Shown piece by piece: positions 53,333 through 62,729 of a stretch of 64,000 nucleotides of DNA. The first letter of the stretch is position 1. Each line of letters starts with the position of its first letter. Source of the stretch: Dyadobacter sp. 50-39 (GTDB taxonomy: Bacteria > Bacteroidota > Bacteroidia > Cytophagales > Spirosomataceae); NCBI GenBank assembly GCA_001898145.1, contig MKSR01000029.1, forward strand, positions 806,001 to 870,000. Direction: 5' to 3'. The position numbers were made by a program, and so were the translations under genes. The notes below the pieces were generated by a model. It ran no database searches and had not been told where the DNA came from. It saw nothing but the letters and a program-made list of their open reading frames with translations.

Positions 53333-56300
53333 TTATTTAACTCCCAGCAGGTAGTCGAGCAGGGCGTAGAAGTCTTTCTCGGGAATAATGTTCCGGAATT
53401 GATCGGGCATTAAAGTGTATTTGGATGCCCGGTATTCCTTCATTTCTCCTTTTGCTACCGAAAACTCCTGCCCCGTCATGTCCGCGAAAACCATGGTTTC
53501 GCCTTCTGTCCTGCGGTACAAGCCCGTGAGGGTCTTTTCATTTTTCAATGTGATATTATAAGTACGAAATGCCTCAGTTATATTCCTGTTGGGGTCAAGG
53601 ATTTTTTGGGTCAATGCCTTGTGCCCCCAATTTCCGATGCCGTCGAGCTGTGGGCCTACCAGGCCGCCCGAGCCCTGGATCTGGTGGCAGCCGCTGCAAT
53701 TCTGCACGAAAATCACTTTTCCAGCATCCGAAAATGCGGTCGCCGGCTTGAAATTAGCGATGCGGGCATCGATGAGCTTCTGGCGTTCCTCCCGCTCGCC
53801 CGCACCAGCTGCCAGTAACTCCCGCATCAGGGTTTGCTGGGATGCGTCCGCATTGCTGGTAAGCCGGTCCTGTACCGGCACCTCGGTTGCAATGTCCGGT
53901 CCAAGCTCACCTTCACGAAATGCATTCAATAAATACCCGATCCCCTCCGAGGTGTTGGCCAGCACCGCCGCAATAACCACTTGCAGATTTCTCGCACCGC
54001 TTGCCAGCTGCTTTTTCAAAGTTTCGTATACCGATGGGGCTGCCGCCTGGCCAAGTGCAACGGCCAGCTTTTCCCGCAAAGCAGGTAATTCGGCAGGATC
54101 GTTGAATACATCGGACAGCGCATTGGAATTACCCTGCGGATTTATGTTCATTAATGCATCCGCAGAGGCACTTCGCACCGTATAATCCATCCATTCAGTT
54201 TGCAAAATATGCCTTAATGCAGGCTGGACTGACTTAATACGATATTCTCCGGCAATTTCTGCTGCCGCGATCCTTTGCGCCGAAATGGCGGCAGGCCCTT
54301 TTTCCGGAACGGAGAGTACCGCCGGTTCGAACTGCCCGATACCGACCGAGCCCGTCTGCGAACTGTCTGCTGCCTCTATATATCCCATCTGCCCCTCATA
54401 TCCTGCCAGATTGAATGTCGCCGTACGAATGAGGTCTTTATACTGCATCACCTCTACCTGGTTGACGCGATACTCGGCCACCACCTTTCCGCTGTCGGCC
54501 AACCGGATTTTTACCGAGTTTTTCGAGACACCTTTCCGGTCCGACCGGTTATGGACGTCATTGTCAAATACATTCATACGCAACATCGCGGGCAGTTTGA
54601 ACGGCACCGAATACAAAACCGACTGAGGCCCATAGCCTCCTTTTTCACTCAAAACAATGCGGAAAGGGGGCATTACATCCACCAGAAACCGCTCCGATAC
54701 CGTCCATGAATTCACCGGGTCGGCATTCCGGGCTACCTTGCGGATTTTCCATGTTTCGCGCTGAGCAGAAATATCATTCAGGAAGTTTCCGGCCAGGCGC
54801 TCGCCCCAGGCCGCCATTTTTCGGCTCGGCGCAGCACCGCTTTGCCGGATACCCGACTGGATCGTCCGGAAGAGTGAAAGCTGCTTTTCCGGTTCATTCG
54901 CAAATTTTACATGAATCAAATCGATCGCCTTTTCAATCTGATACGGCGCTGCGAGCCGGCCAATGTACTCGAGGTTATTCAAAAGGTCCCCGGCAGCCAG
55001 CTCGTGCGTGAGCGTGTAGTCGAGCACGAACGCCGCCCCCGCAGAGGAAGGCACATCCAGCAGCGCCCTGTTCAGCAATGCTAGCTGCGGATCAGTCCAT
55101 TGCATTGCGGGAATACGCCACATCACGCTGGTGTTTTTCAGGTTGCTCCGTATACCCAGCAACGCAGTATAGCGCAGGTGTGTGTCCTCCGGTATCGTTT
55201 TATCATATAAATCCATCAATAATGCCAAATTCTCGGCCCTGGGAAAGTGTATCAAAACTTCTGCCGCCGTGCGCTGCACAAATGGGTCATCGCTTTTCAA
55301 TGCGTCGGTAACCAGGCCGTAATGCGTATCGGAAATGGTATTTCTTTCATTCAATATCCGCAATGCATGGATTTTCACCACCTGTTCATCTTGTTTCAAC
55401 GCAGTATCAAGCAGGCGGTCGTCGAGTGCATTCAGGCGGTGCAATATCCACAATGCATGTACGTGAGAAACGAGGTCGGGATGGGCATCCAGCAGTCCTT
55501 TCACCGGCGCTATCGCCCGGTCTTTCCAGGAATCCACGAGCCGGTCGGCAATTTTGAGGCGGGTGTTCAGCTGCGGATGTTTCAGCCCTTCCAGCAATTG
55601 AGTGATTGTTGCTTTGGACCAATCGGTGACCGGCAAATTATCATGCGCTTCCGGGCCCTTGTAAGTCACTTTCCAGATCCGCCCGCTCACCCGGTCGCGG
55701 CCGGGATGGTTCAGGGCCACTTCATAATGGCCGATGATCCGGTTGTAAAAATCGGCGATGTACAATGCTCCGTCGGGCCCCACTTTGATATCTACCGGCC
55801 TGAACCACGGGTCTTTACTAACCAGCAGCGGCTCCTCCTTTTTGGAAGAAGGCGTAGAACCGTTGAAAGTAACTGTATTCCTGTCGATACGACAGGTAAC
55901 CACATCGCCGGTAAAAAAGCTGGCCCGGTACCTGGCCGGAAATTGCGTGCCGGTATAATAAACAAGTCCTGCCAACGCCGTTGAACCCAGGTCGTAAGTC
56001 ATCATCGCAGGCGCAAATCCGAGGCCTACGGGTGCCTTCTTGCCGAAATGCGGGTAATCTCCGCCGAAAATCAGCTGGGTAATAGGCTTGGTATGGCAAT
56101 CCACCGAATACAGATACCCTTTCTCATCATAGGCGTAACCGAACGGGTTCACCCGCCCGAAAGTAGTCTGTTCCACATGGCTGCCATCGAGTTTGACGCG
56201 GAACGTATTCCCGGACGTCATCCGTATCGAATCGCCGTCCGTACCGGCCACATTCGACACATTGGAAAAGCCATGGCACACGTGCAGCCAGCCGTCGTAG

Positions 56301-56905
56301 CCGCGCATGAGGTTGTTCACCATGCCGTGCGTGTCTTTATGCCCAAAGCCCCCAAGCAATATCCTCCTGCTGTCGGCCCTGCCATCGTCGTCCGCATCTT
56401 TAAAATAATACAGATTGGGAATGCTATACCCGATCGCCCCATCGGCAACGGGCATGATGCCAATCGGAATGTTGAGGCTGTCGTCGAAATGCGTGAAGGA
56501 ATCTGCCCTGCCGTCGCCGTCTTTGTCTTCGAGAATGGTAATGCGGTCTGTCCCGTCGCTTTCGCCGGCGGCTACCGGATACTCCGACGATTGGGTCACC
56601 CATAACCTGCCGCGATCGTCAAATTCCATGTTCATCGGCTTGGTAATGTCGGGTTCGGAAGCGAAAAGCGTTACTTCGAAACCCTCCGGCAGTACAAAAC
56701 TGAGGCGCTCCTCTTCCGGCGTTCTGAAGCCGGTAGTCCGAATGTGTTCCGCGTAAATGTCGGTCTCCGATTGTTGAAGAGTGCCAGCAACCGATACGTT
56801 CTGACCGGATTTGTTTTGCGGCGGTTTGCAGCTCTGCGTGTTGACCAGTAGGAACGCCGTCAGCAAAGCTACACTGGTTTTGCCAGTGCTTCGGGAAGTC
56901 ACCAT
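53333..56905 (-). CDS. PVC-type heme-binding CxxCH lipoprotein with dehydrogenase-like propeller
   Basis: A 1190-residue exported lipoprotein (signal TAFLLVNTQSC). It reads as a beta-propeller of the glucose/sorbosone dehydrogenase type (DDRGRLWVTQSSEYPV, then DGALYIADFYNRIIGHYEV). A helical HEAT-like segment spans about residues 430-620 and a beta-rich region follows. A C-terminal cytochrome c domain has CSGCH at about 1069 (FVQNCSGCHQIQGSG). The layout is that of the large membrane-bound dehydrogenases first noted in Planctomycetes and also found in Bacteroidota. It probably oxidises a sugar or sugar alcohol outside the cell, with the epimerase acting inside. The substrate is unknown. Confidence 0.85.
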   Translation of the reverse strand: MVTSRSTGKTSVALLTAFLLVNTQSCKPPQNKSGQNVSVAGTLQQSETDIYAEHIRTTGFRTPEEERLSFVLPEGFEVTLFASEPDITKPMNMEFDDRGRLWVTQSSEYPVAAGESDGTDRITILEDKDGDGRADSFTHFDDSLNIPIGIMPVADGAIGYSIPNLYYFKDADDDGRADSRRILLGGFGHKDTHGMVNNLMRGYDGWLHVCHGFSNVSNVAGTDGDSIRMTSGNTFRVKLDGSHVEQTTFGRVNPFGYAYDEKGYLYSVDCHTKPITQLIFGGDYPHFGKKAPVGLGFAPAMMTYDLGSTALAGLVYYTGTQFPARYRASFFTGDVVTCRIDRNTVTFNGSTPSSKKEEPLLVSKDPWFRPVDIKVGPDGALYIADFYNRIIGHYEVALNHPGRDRVSGRIWKVTYKGPEAHDNLPVTDWSKATITQLLEGLKHPQLNTRLKIADRLVDSWKDRAIAPVKGLLDAHPDLVSHVHALWILHRLNALDDRLLDTALKQDEQVVKIHALRILNERNTISDTHYGLVTDALKSDDPFVQRTAAEVLIHFPRAENLALLMDLYDKTIPEDTHLRYTALLGIRSNLKNTSVMWRIPAMQWTDPQLALLNRALLDVPSSAGAAFVLDYTLTHELAAGDLLNNLEYIGRLAAPYQIEKAIDLIHVKFANEPEKQLSLFRTIQSGIRQSGAAPSRKMAAWGERLAGNFLNDISAQRETWKIRKVARNADPVNSWTVSERFLVDVMPPFRIVLSEKGGYGPQSVLYSVPFKLPAMLRMNVFDNDVHNRSDRKGVSKNSVKIRLADSGKVVAEYRVNQVEVMQYKDLIRTATFNLAGYEGQMGYIEAADSSQTGSVGIGQFEPAVLSVPEKGPAAISAQRIAAAEIAGEYRIKSVQPALRHILQTEWMDYTVRSASADALMNINPQGNSNALSDVFNDPAELPALREKLAVALGQAAAPSVYETLKKQLASGARNLQVVIAAVLANTSEGIGYLLNAFREGELGPDIATEVPVQDRLTSNADASQQTLMRELLAAGAGEREERQKLIDARIANFKPATAFSDAGKVIFVQNCSGCHQIQGSGGLVGPQLDGIGNWGHKALTQKILDPNRNITEAFRTYNITLKNEKTLTGLYRRTEGETMVFADMTGQEFSVAKGEMKEYRASKYTLMPDQFRNIIPEKDFYALLDYLLGVK

Positions 56906-57012
56906 ACGATAGATGAGGATAAGCGTTCAGGAATTTTCAATGAATAAACATTGATAATTAAACCCGATGGCTAGCCTGTTTTACTATCGTTGAGAGGGCT
57001 TAAAATAAAAAT

Positions 57013-57050
57013 CCGGGCCGTAATGCAAGAAAATGTGCATTACGGCCCGG
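57013..57050 (-). terminator. Terminator of the S74/T9SS gene unit
   Basis: Perfect 15-bp arms (57013-57027 and 57036-57050) around an 8-nt loop; the minus strand continues into a T-rich run. Confidence 0.85.
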
Positions 57051-57076
57051 AAGGTCTTCATGGGCATGCGATAAAG

Positions 57077-58072
57077 TCAGTACTTAACGAAATGCATCGT
57101 TTCGAAAGAGCCGTCACGGTACTCAATCCGTACCATATAGCTTCCCGACTTAAACCCGGCCAGCGGGATATGCTTTTCTTTTGCACCTGTTACTCCCCGG
57201 CGCTCCGCAAGCACGACGCCACCGGCATTCAGCACTTTCACCCCCACTACCTTCGTCCAGTCTTTCACATCCAGTTCAAGCCGGTCTGTCGCAGGGTTAG
57301 GAAAAACGGCTGACACATTTTTGTTCCACGCTATCATCCTTACCTGACTCAAAGCGAAAGTCCCGTCGCGATCGACCATTTTGAGGCGGTAGTAGTTGTT
57401 TCCGCCGAAGGGGTCATGATCCGTATAATCGTAACCGGCTTCCCCTCTGCTATCCCCCGCCGAGTGCACACGCCCCAGCGATTCCCAGTCTTTTGCATTC
57501 CGGCTCCGCTGGATTTCAAAGAAGTCGCTGTTGGTTTCGGAGGATGTTTTCCATATTAACCTGATCGCGTCTTCATTCTTTTCAGCCTCAAATGTCACAA
57601 GCGTTACAGGCAGCACGCTCTGTCCATTGACCAATGTCAGCAGCTTGATATCCAGCCCGCTCACATCTTTCGAAACAAAATGCTTTCCCAAATCACGCGT
57701 GCAGCCGGTCATCGTCACAAACCCTGACTCGTCTGACCACGAATTAGCCATTTCCAATAGGGATTCAGTGTTCCCATTCAACTGCACAGGGTCATAAATC
57801 ACCCCCAAATTCCCCTCAAAATTGACGGGATTATTAAAGACGTACTTCTTATTAATACTTGCATTGGGGTTGCCGGGTACCGCTGTATGCTCTACGGTAA
57901 GCGAATAATTGTTGCCCAGGTTCAGGTCCTCGGTAGGGACAAAAACAAGGCTGTCCACCGAAAATGTCGTCCCGATTTTGACATACAGGCTATTGCCTGT
58001 TACAAACTGCGCCCTGGCAGCGAACATCGTCCCGGCCAGGAGCATAGACGTTAATAAAATAGTGCGATTCAT
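57077..58072 (-). CDS. T9SS cargo protein of unknown function
   Basis: A 331-residue secreted protein with a signal peptide (LLTSMLLAGTMFAARAQF). The central region has the sandwich domain common in Cytophagales surface proteins (VTFEAEKNEDAIRLIWKTSS and YDYTDHDPFGGNNYYRL). The C-terminus is a T9SS sorting domain (AVFPNPATDRLELDV, LAGFKSGSYMVRIEY). No enzyme motif is visible. It is the last of four genes read together on the minus strand, 24 bp after the first S74-type gene, and has its terminator behind it. Confidence 0.78.
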   Translation of the reverse strand: MNRTILLTSMLLAGTMFAARAQFVTGNSLYVKIGTTFSVDSLVFVPTEDLNLGNNYSLTVEHTAVPGNPNASINKKYVFNNPVNFEGNLGVIYDPVQLNGNTESLLEMANSWSDESGFVTMTGCTRDLGKHFVSKDVSGLDIKLLTLVNGQSVLPVTLVTFEAEKNEDAIRLIWKTSSETNSDFFEIQRSRNAKDWESLGRVHSAGDSRGEAGYDYTDHDPFGGNNYYRLKMVDRDGTFALSQVRMIAWNKNVSAVFPNPATDRLELDVKDWTKVVGVKVLNAGGVVLAERRGVTGAKEKHIPLAGFKSGSYMVRIEYRDGSFETMHFVKY

Positions 58073-58096
58073 AACGATTGTAAGTGTGAGTGAAAA

Positions 58097-59164
58097 CTAC
58101 TTTTGAGTAACCAGCGCCCTGCTTCTCTTTGGGCGGACCAACGCTAGCTGTGACTTAATGCCCGCAATCTCCGCCTTCAGCGCGTCATTGCGCTGCCGCA
58201 AATGTTCTGTCCTTTTAACCAGCGCCTGAATGGCGATCAGGTTAATGCCGTCAAAATCGGCCTGGTTGATGGTCGTATCGTTACCGATCGTGCCATACGC
58301 ATCGTGCCCGAATGCTTCGAAGAAATCCTGCGCCATAGGGCCGTAATGCCGGAAAGTCGCGGGGTCCTGGCCTTTGTAGTTCCAGGATGTCAGCTTCATC
58401 GCGCCTATTTTTTTCAGAAAAGCCTCGCCGTCGACGGGCGAAAAGTTCTCTTTCCTGTTGACATCCGACAGTACCTGCCACGAGTTGCCCCCGGATTGCA
58501 GCCCCAAACCGACTGTCAGATCGCTGTTTGTAAAGAGTCGATACCCACCTGCAAACCGCATCGATAGCTGGTTTTCCGCGTTGCTTTTCAGCATCACATT
58601 CTTGGTGTTATCACCAAAAACAAATGAGCCCTGTTTGCCATCGGACGAAACCAGATTGCCGAGCGCCACGGAATTGTCACCGCTTGCGGTGGCCGATACG
58701 CCATGCGCAAATGCGTAGTTCCCAGACGCCGTTGTATTCTCACCGCTCGCAAACGCCGCTTTGCCGGAAGAAAACGTTCTCAGTCCAAAAGCCGTGGCAC
58801 CCAATCCCGGCGCGGAGACTTCAAAACCGCTGGCAAAGGAATAGCTCCCGACCACCTGCGGATCCAGGCCGCCATTACCGTCCCGCTCGCCGAGTGACCG
58901 GAATGCGCCTTTCTCGTGAAACCATTTCATTTTATGCTCCACCGAATCCGGAAAGCTTGGGTCGTAAAACGGATTTGTTTCCGGCTTCAAACGCTTGCTG
59001 GTCGACAATACCGATCCATCATGGACATGCAGCAGCTCTTCCGGCTGCGTCGTCCCCACTCCCACCTGCGCGATGCCATGCTTGGGCGCCCCTATCATTG
59101 CGATTGATGCTACCATACTTATATTCCATACTTGATGACGGAGATCAAAAAGGAAATTCTTCAT
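58097..59164 (-). CDS. Tail-fibre-like protein: YadA-type head repeats and S74 chaperone domain (copy 3)
   Basis: About 355 residues. A signal or hydrophobic N-terminus is followed by VGVGTTQPEELLHVHDG, typical of these proteins. A region of YadA-head-like 14-residue repeats comes next (GLGATAFGLRTFSSGK, AFASGENTTASGNY, AFAHGVSATASGDN). The C-terminal intramolecular chaperone domain of the S74 type has SDVNRK near 232, keeping the Ser and Lys at +5 of the catalytic dyad, and YGPMAQDFFEAFG. A coiled coil ends it. The start is ATG 59164; an upstream TTG also is open. It is one of three tandem paralogues. A trimeric surface fibre is likely. Confidence 0.82.
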   Translation of the reverse strand: MKNFLFDLRHQVWNISMVASIAMIGAPKHGIAQVGVGTTQPEELLHVHDGSVLSTSKRLKPETNPFYDPSFPDSVEHKMKWFHEKGAFRSLGERDGNGGLDPQVVGSYSFASGFEVSAPGLGATAFGLRTFSSGKAAFASGENTTASGNYAFAHGVSATASGDNSVALGNLVSSDGKQGSFVFGDNTKNVMLKSNAENQLSMRFAGGYRLFTNSDLTVGLGLQSGGNSWQVLSDVNRKENFSPVDGEAFLKKIGAMKLTSWNYKGQDPATFRHYGPMAQDFFEAFGHDAYGTIGNDTTINQADFDGINLIAIQALVKRTEHLRQRNDALKAEIAGIKSQLALVRPKRSRALVTQK

Positions 59165-59215
59165 AAATGCTCTCAAATAATCGTGTGAAATTTCATAAAC
59201 TATTGAAATGCAACC

Positions 59216-60307
59216 CTATCGACGCGCCACAATGGTCTTTTCCTGCGATCGGGATTGCTGTTTTCGGGTTGCAAACAACTTTGCGCGCAGCGTTTCGACT
59301 TCCGCTTCCAGCTCGTCATTCGTCTTTTCGAGATCGTCGGTTATCCGGATCAGCTCCTGGATTGCAATGAGCGCAACACCGTCAAAATCCGACTGATTAA
59401 TCGCCGTTTTACCACCGATTGTCCCGAGAGCGTCTTTACCGAATGCTTTGAAGAAGTCCTGCGCCATGGGTCCGTAATGCCGGAAAGATTTCGCGTCCTG
59501 GCCTTTGTAGTTCCAGGAAGTGAGCGGCATTTTTAAAATGCTATGCAGAAATTCCCGGCCATTCACAGGCAGGAAATTTTCCTTTCGCCGTACATCGGAT
59601 ATCACCGTCCAGGCATTGCTACCCGGCCCGAGAATCACCCCCACTGTAAGCGCGTCATTCGTGTAAAACTCGTAGCCACCACTAAAAACAGCTTTAAACT
59701 GATTATCCCCGGTATTCTGCGTGGCGAAATTGGTATGGCCAAAAATAAAACTTCCTGTCTGGTAATTATTCGACAGGTTAGTACCTACGGAAATACAGTT
59801 AGGCCCGTTTGTAATAGTGGAAAAACCCTGGGCGAAAGAGACATGGTCGCTCGCAATTACGCCCTGTCCACACGCAAAAGCACCTGTTTCTTCGGCATGC
59901 GTCCGCAAGCCGAAAGATGCGGCCGCCGTTCCCCGCGCGGTGTTATCGTAGCCGGCAGCAATCGAAAATCGGCCGGAGTTCAACGTATCGATCCCGACGT
60001 TATAAAAGCCTTTACCCAAAAACCGGATCGCGGCCTTTTCGCACATCCATTTGAATGCGTGCTGTACGGAATCATCATCATTAAAAACCGGAGCATAAAA
60101 CGGGCTCGTTTCCGGCGGCAGCTTCGGTGTTTTGTAAAGTACAGTGCCGTTATGCACATGCATTTTCTCCTGCGGCACCTGCACGCCGAGTCCCCATTGT
60201 GCATGCGCGGTCCCCGTACACAGACAACCTAAAATAATGATCAACGCAAGTAGTTGACCACTGCATCCCCGCAGGAATATTTGTCTAAAACTCAACTGAT
60301 CCATCAT
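59216..60307 (-). CDS. Tail-fibre-like protein with S74 chaperone domain (copy 2)
   Basis: 363 residues, the most divergent of the three paralogues. A signal peptide (LLALIIILGCLCTGTAHAQ) is followed by LGVQVPQEKMHVHNG. The head-repeat region (AAGYDNTARGTAAAS, AFACGQGVIASDHV, SFAQGFSTITNGPN) is less regular than in its neighbours. The S74 domain reads SDVRRKENF with the Ser-Lys pair, then WNYKGQDAKSFRHYGPMAQDF. The C-terminal coiled coil is longest here (ITDDLEKTNDELEAEVETLR). It lies 11 bp after copy 1 and 51 bp before copy 3. Its role is probably the same kind of surface fibre, or it adds a subunit to mixed trimers. Confidence 0.82.
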   Translation of the reverse strand: MMDQLSFRQIFLRGCSGQLLALIIILGCLCTGTAHAQWGLGVQVPQEKMHVHNGTVLYKTPKLPPETSPFYAPVFNDDDSVQHAFKWMCEKAAIRFLGKGFYNVGIDTLNSGRFSIAAGYDNTARGTAAASFGLRTHAEETGAFACGQGVIASDHVSFAQGFSTITNGPNCISVGTNLSNNYQTGSFIFGHTNFATQNTGDNQFKAVFSGGYEFYTNDALTVGVILGPGSNAWTVISDVRRKENFLPVNGREFLHSILKMPLTSWNYKGQDAKSFRHYGPMAQDFFKAFGKDALGTIGGKTAINQSDFDGVALIAIQELIRITDDLEKTNDELEAEVETLRAKLFATRKQQSRSQEKTIVARR

Positions 60308-60318
60308 CGTGTGCGCTA

Positions 60319-61365
60319 TTATTTTTTGCTAACCAAAACCCTTTTCCCGCGTGACGGCTTATCGCGGATGGCCATCTCTGCTTTTAGCGATGCTATTTCC
60401 TGCCGCAGATCGCTGTTGATCTGCTCCATCCTGCGTATCAATGCCTGGATTGCGATCAGGTTCACCCCGTCGAAATCGGCTTGGTTGATCGTTGTGTCGT
60501 TCCCTACCGTGCCGTACTCGTCCTTCCCGAATGCCGCATAGAAATCCTGCGCCATGGGGCCGTAATGCCGGAATTGTTTCGGATCCTGGCCTTTGTAGTT
60601 CCAGGAAGTGAGGTTCATTTGTCCGATCTTTTGAAGGAAATCTTCTCCATTGACGGGTGCGAAGTTTTCTTTTTTGTTCACGTCTGAGATGACTGACCAG
60701 GCGTTGCCTCCTGCGGGAAGGGCTACTCCAATGCTGGCAGCACTGTTTGAGAAGAATTTATAACCACCGGAGAATCCCATTACCATTTGTCTTGCAATGT
60801 CATTGGACAATGTTTTGCCTGTGGCAGTGCCAAATACAAATGAATAATCTCTGCCATTTGTCGAAACGTTTTCTCCGATTACAACTGATGTCCCTCCGTT
60901 TGCAATCGCATTACTACCCGCTGCGAAAGCGTAGCTGGCTGCCGCAAGGGTGCTATAACCGATCGCCAGAGAGCTGGTTCCTGTGGCGGTGGTTCTCAGC
61001 CCCAATGCAGTTGCTCCAAGGCCGGGCGCCCATGTTTCGTAACCGGATGCAAATGAGAATGCTCCAATATTCTGAGGTTCCAGAGAGCCCGTTCCTACGC
61101 GCTCGCCGACAGATCTGAAAGCACTTTTGTCATAAAACCACCGCAGGTTATTTTGCATGGCAAGCGGAATACCCGGATCGTAGAATGGATCATTTTCAGC
61201 TGGCTGGTCGGAAGTAGTCCCAAACAGCGATCCGTCATGTAAATGCAACTTCGCCTGCGGCGTCTCGGTACCGATCCCTACTTGCGCATACGCGCCTTGC
61301 GCGGACATGCCCAGAACGAGTGCTGCGAGCGCAGCCCGTCCCCAATTTTTAAATGTACCCATCAT
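60319..61365 (-). CDS. Tail-fibre-like protein with S74 chaperone domain (copy 1)
   Basis: 348 residues, first gene of the unit. A signal peptide (AALAALVLGMSAQGAYAQ) is followed by VGIGTETPQAKLHLHDG. The YadA-head repeats are regular (GLGATALGLRTTATGTS, SLAIGYSTLAAASY, AFAAGSNAIANGGT). The S74 domain has SDVNKKENF and YGPMAQDFYAAFG, then a coiled coil (INSDLRQEIASLKAEMAI). It closely resembles copy 3, so the two probably arose by recent duplication. It is separated from copy 2 by 11 bp. No phage genes lie nearby, so a cellular role is more likely than a prophage remnant. Confidence 0.83.
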   Translation of the reverse strand: MMGTFKNWGRAALAALVLGMSAQGAYAQVGIGTETPQAKLHLHDGSLFGTTSDQPAENDPFYDPGIPLAMQNNLRWFYDKSAFRSVGERVGTGSLEPQNIGAFSFASGYETWAPGLGATALGLRTTATGTSSLAIGYSTLAAASYAFAAGSNAIANGGTSVVIGENVSTNGRDYSFVFGTATGKTLSNDIARQMVMGFSGGYKFFSNSAASIGVALPAGGNAWSVISDVNKKENFAPVNGEDFLQKIGQMNLTSWNYKGQDPKQFRHYGPMAQDFYAAFGKDEYGTVGNDTTINQADFDGVNLIAIQALIRRMEQINSDLRQEIASLKAEMAIRDKPSRGKRVLVSKK

Positions 61366-61489
61366 GCGTGATTGTAAAAGTTTGACATCTTGACATTTCT
61401 AAAATGCCCGAATGTCAATCAATTGCATCACAATCAAGATGGTTGATACCCGAATGGTATTTAGAGGTTATTTATCGGAGCAATCACAC

Positions 61490-62725
61490 CTATTTGAATA
61501 CCTCACCGAAGTGGTCGAGGTTTACACCCAGCACTTTTTGAGCGATGGCGTTCAGCGCTGCTTTGTCCCCTTCGAAATGGAATGTGCTTTGGCGGTGGGT
61601 GAGCGATTCGCCTTTTTGCAGTGCCCTGACGGAAGAATTCGATTCCAGTTCGTAAAATGGCCCCATCTGCGTGCCGTCGGCCAGCTTGCCGTCATTGTAG
61701 GCATTTAATGCATCGCCGCTGTAAGGATCTTTGTGCAGCTCCCAGGTCGACTTCATATACTGGCCTTGCGGGTCGAGATCGTATTGGATAATGGTCAGAA
61801 TGCCCTTTTCGGCATCGTAACTTCCAGCCACGTTCCGGGCCGATTTGGGAGCAATGCCGATCTTGCTGCGATGTTTGCCGTCGGCTTTGAGGAATAATGT
61901 CGAGTCTTTGACTCGAAGTCTGTCGGCTGGTATTTTGCCGAAGTAGTCGTCGGTAATAAGCGGGTTTGCGGATAGTGCTGTGGAAAAAGGCGCGATGATC
62001 GTTGTGTGGTCCGATGGCCGGAACATGCCCAGCAGCCAGATACCCAGCATACCGGTCTCCGGTTTCCAGGCTTCATCTCCATTGGTAACTGAATTGGTCG
62101 ACCGGTAAGCCACCGCTTTGACACCGCTTAATGCAGGCAAACCGAGCAGGTTTTCGATGTTTTCTTTCGCAAGCATCTGCACCTTCCGGTTGATTTCGAT
62201 CACAAATGTCTTGCCCGAATAGTTTTCAATCGCTGCATTGATCTGAAACTTTACCGAAGACGCATCCGATTCGACTACCTTATAAGCTACCGTATCGATC
62301 AATGCAGGGGTCTGCCAGTTCTCGAAATCAAAGGACTGGCCTTTTTTGAAATACACCGAGAACTGCCCGCCCTCGGGTGAGAGCCAGAAACGCTCTTCGC
62401 CGCCAAAGCCGTTCATGTGCGGCTGATATTGGCCGCTTTCAATGAGCTTGTAATTGATCCAGCCATAGCTGTTTCCCGCATCGCCATCAGCCGTGCTCGT
62501 CATCACCCGCCCTTGGTAGGCCGGAATGATAATGGCCTGGGCTTCCGCATTGTCCGGAGCCGACAGCACGACGGCGTCTTTATATTTCTTCAAAAATGCC
62601 AGATCATGCCCGAAGGTACCGGCAGACTGCGTTTGCTCTTTTTCCAATTTGTTACTGTTGTTGTTCGACGAACACCCAGTAGCCGCCAGCATCGTCACCA
62701 AAATGAACGGATAATGCGCTTTCAT
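61490..62725 (-). CDS. Lipoprotein with a mutarotase-like fold (DUF6786-like)
   Basis: A 411-residue lipoprotein (VTMLAATGCSSNNN). The beta-rich body resembles the galactose-mutarotase superfamily: GNSYGWINYKLIESG, NGFGGEERFWLSPEGGQFS and FYELESNSSVRALQKGESLTHRQ, in which the last is the usual C-terminal signature. I recall this as an uncharacterised family (DUF6786), but I am not certain of the number. It begins 4 bp after the stop of a RhaT-type transporter gene on the same strand, so it may act on or bind the sugar that transporter takes up. Confidence 0.75.
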   Translation of the reverse strand: MKAHYPFILVTMLAATGCSSNNNSNKLEKEQTQSAGTFGHDLAFLKKYKDAVVLSAPDNAEAQAIIIPAYQGRVMTSTADGDAGNSYGWINYKLIESGQYQPHMNGFGGEERFWLSPEGGQFSVYFKKGQSFDFENWQTPALIDTVAYKVVESDASSVKFQINAAIENYSGKTFVIEINRKVQMLAKENIENLLGLPALSGVKAVAYRSTNSVTNGDEAWKPETGMLGIWLLGMFRPSDHTTIIAPFSTALSANPLITDDYFGKIPADRLRVKDSTLFLKADGKHRSKIGIAPKSARNVAGSYDAEKGILTIIQYDLDPQGQYMKSTWELHKDPYSGDALNAYNDGKLADGTQMGPFYELESNSSVRALQKGESLTHRQSTFHFEGDKAALNAIAQKVLGVNLDHFGEVFK

Positions 62726-62729
62726 CGGG

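Noticed and set aside
57077-61365. Prophage remnant, because of the tail-fibre-type chaperone domains.
   Set aside because: Each protein has its own signal peptide, YadA-like head repeats and cellular neighbours; there are no other phage genes.
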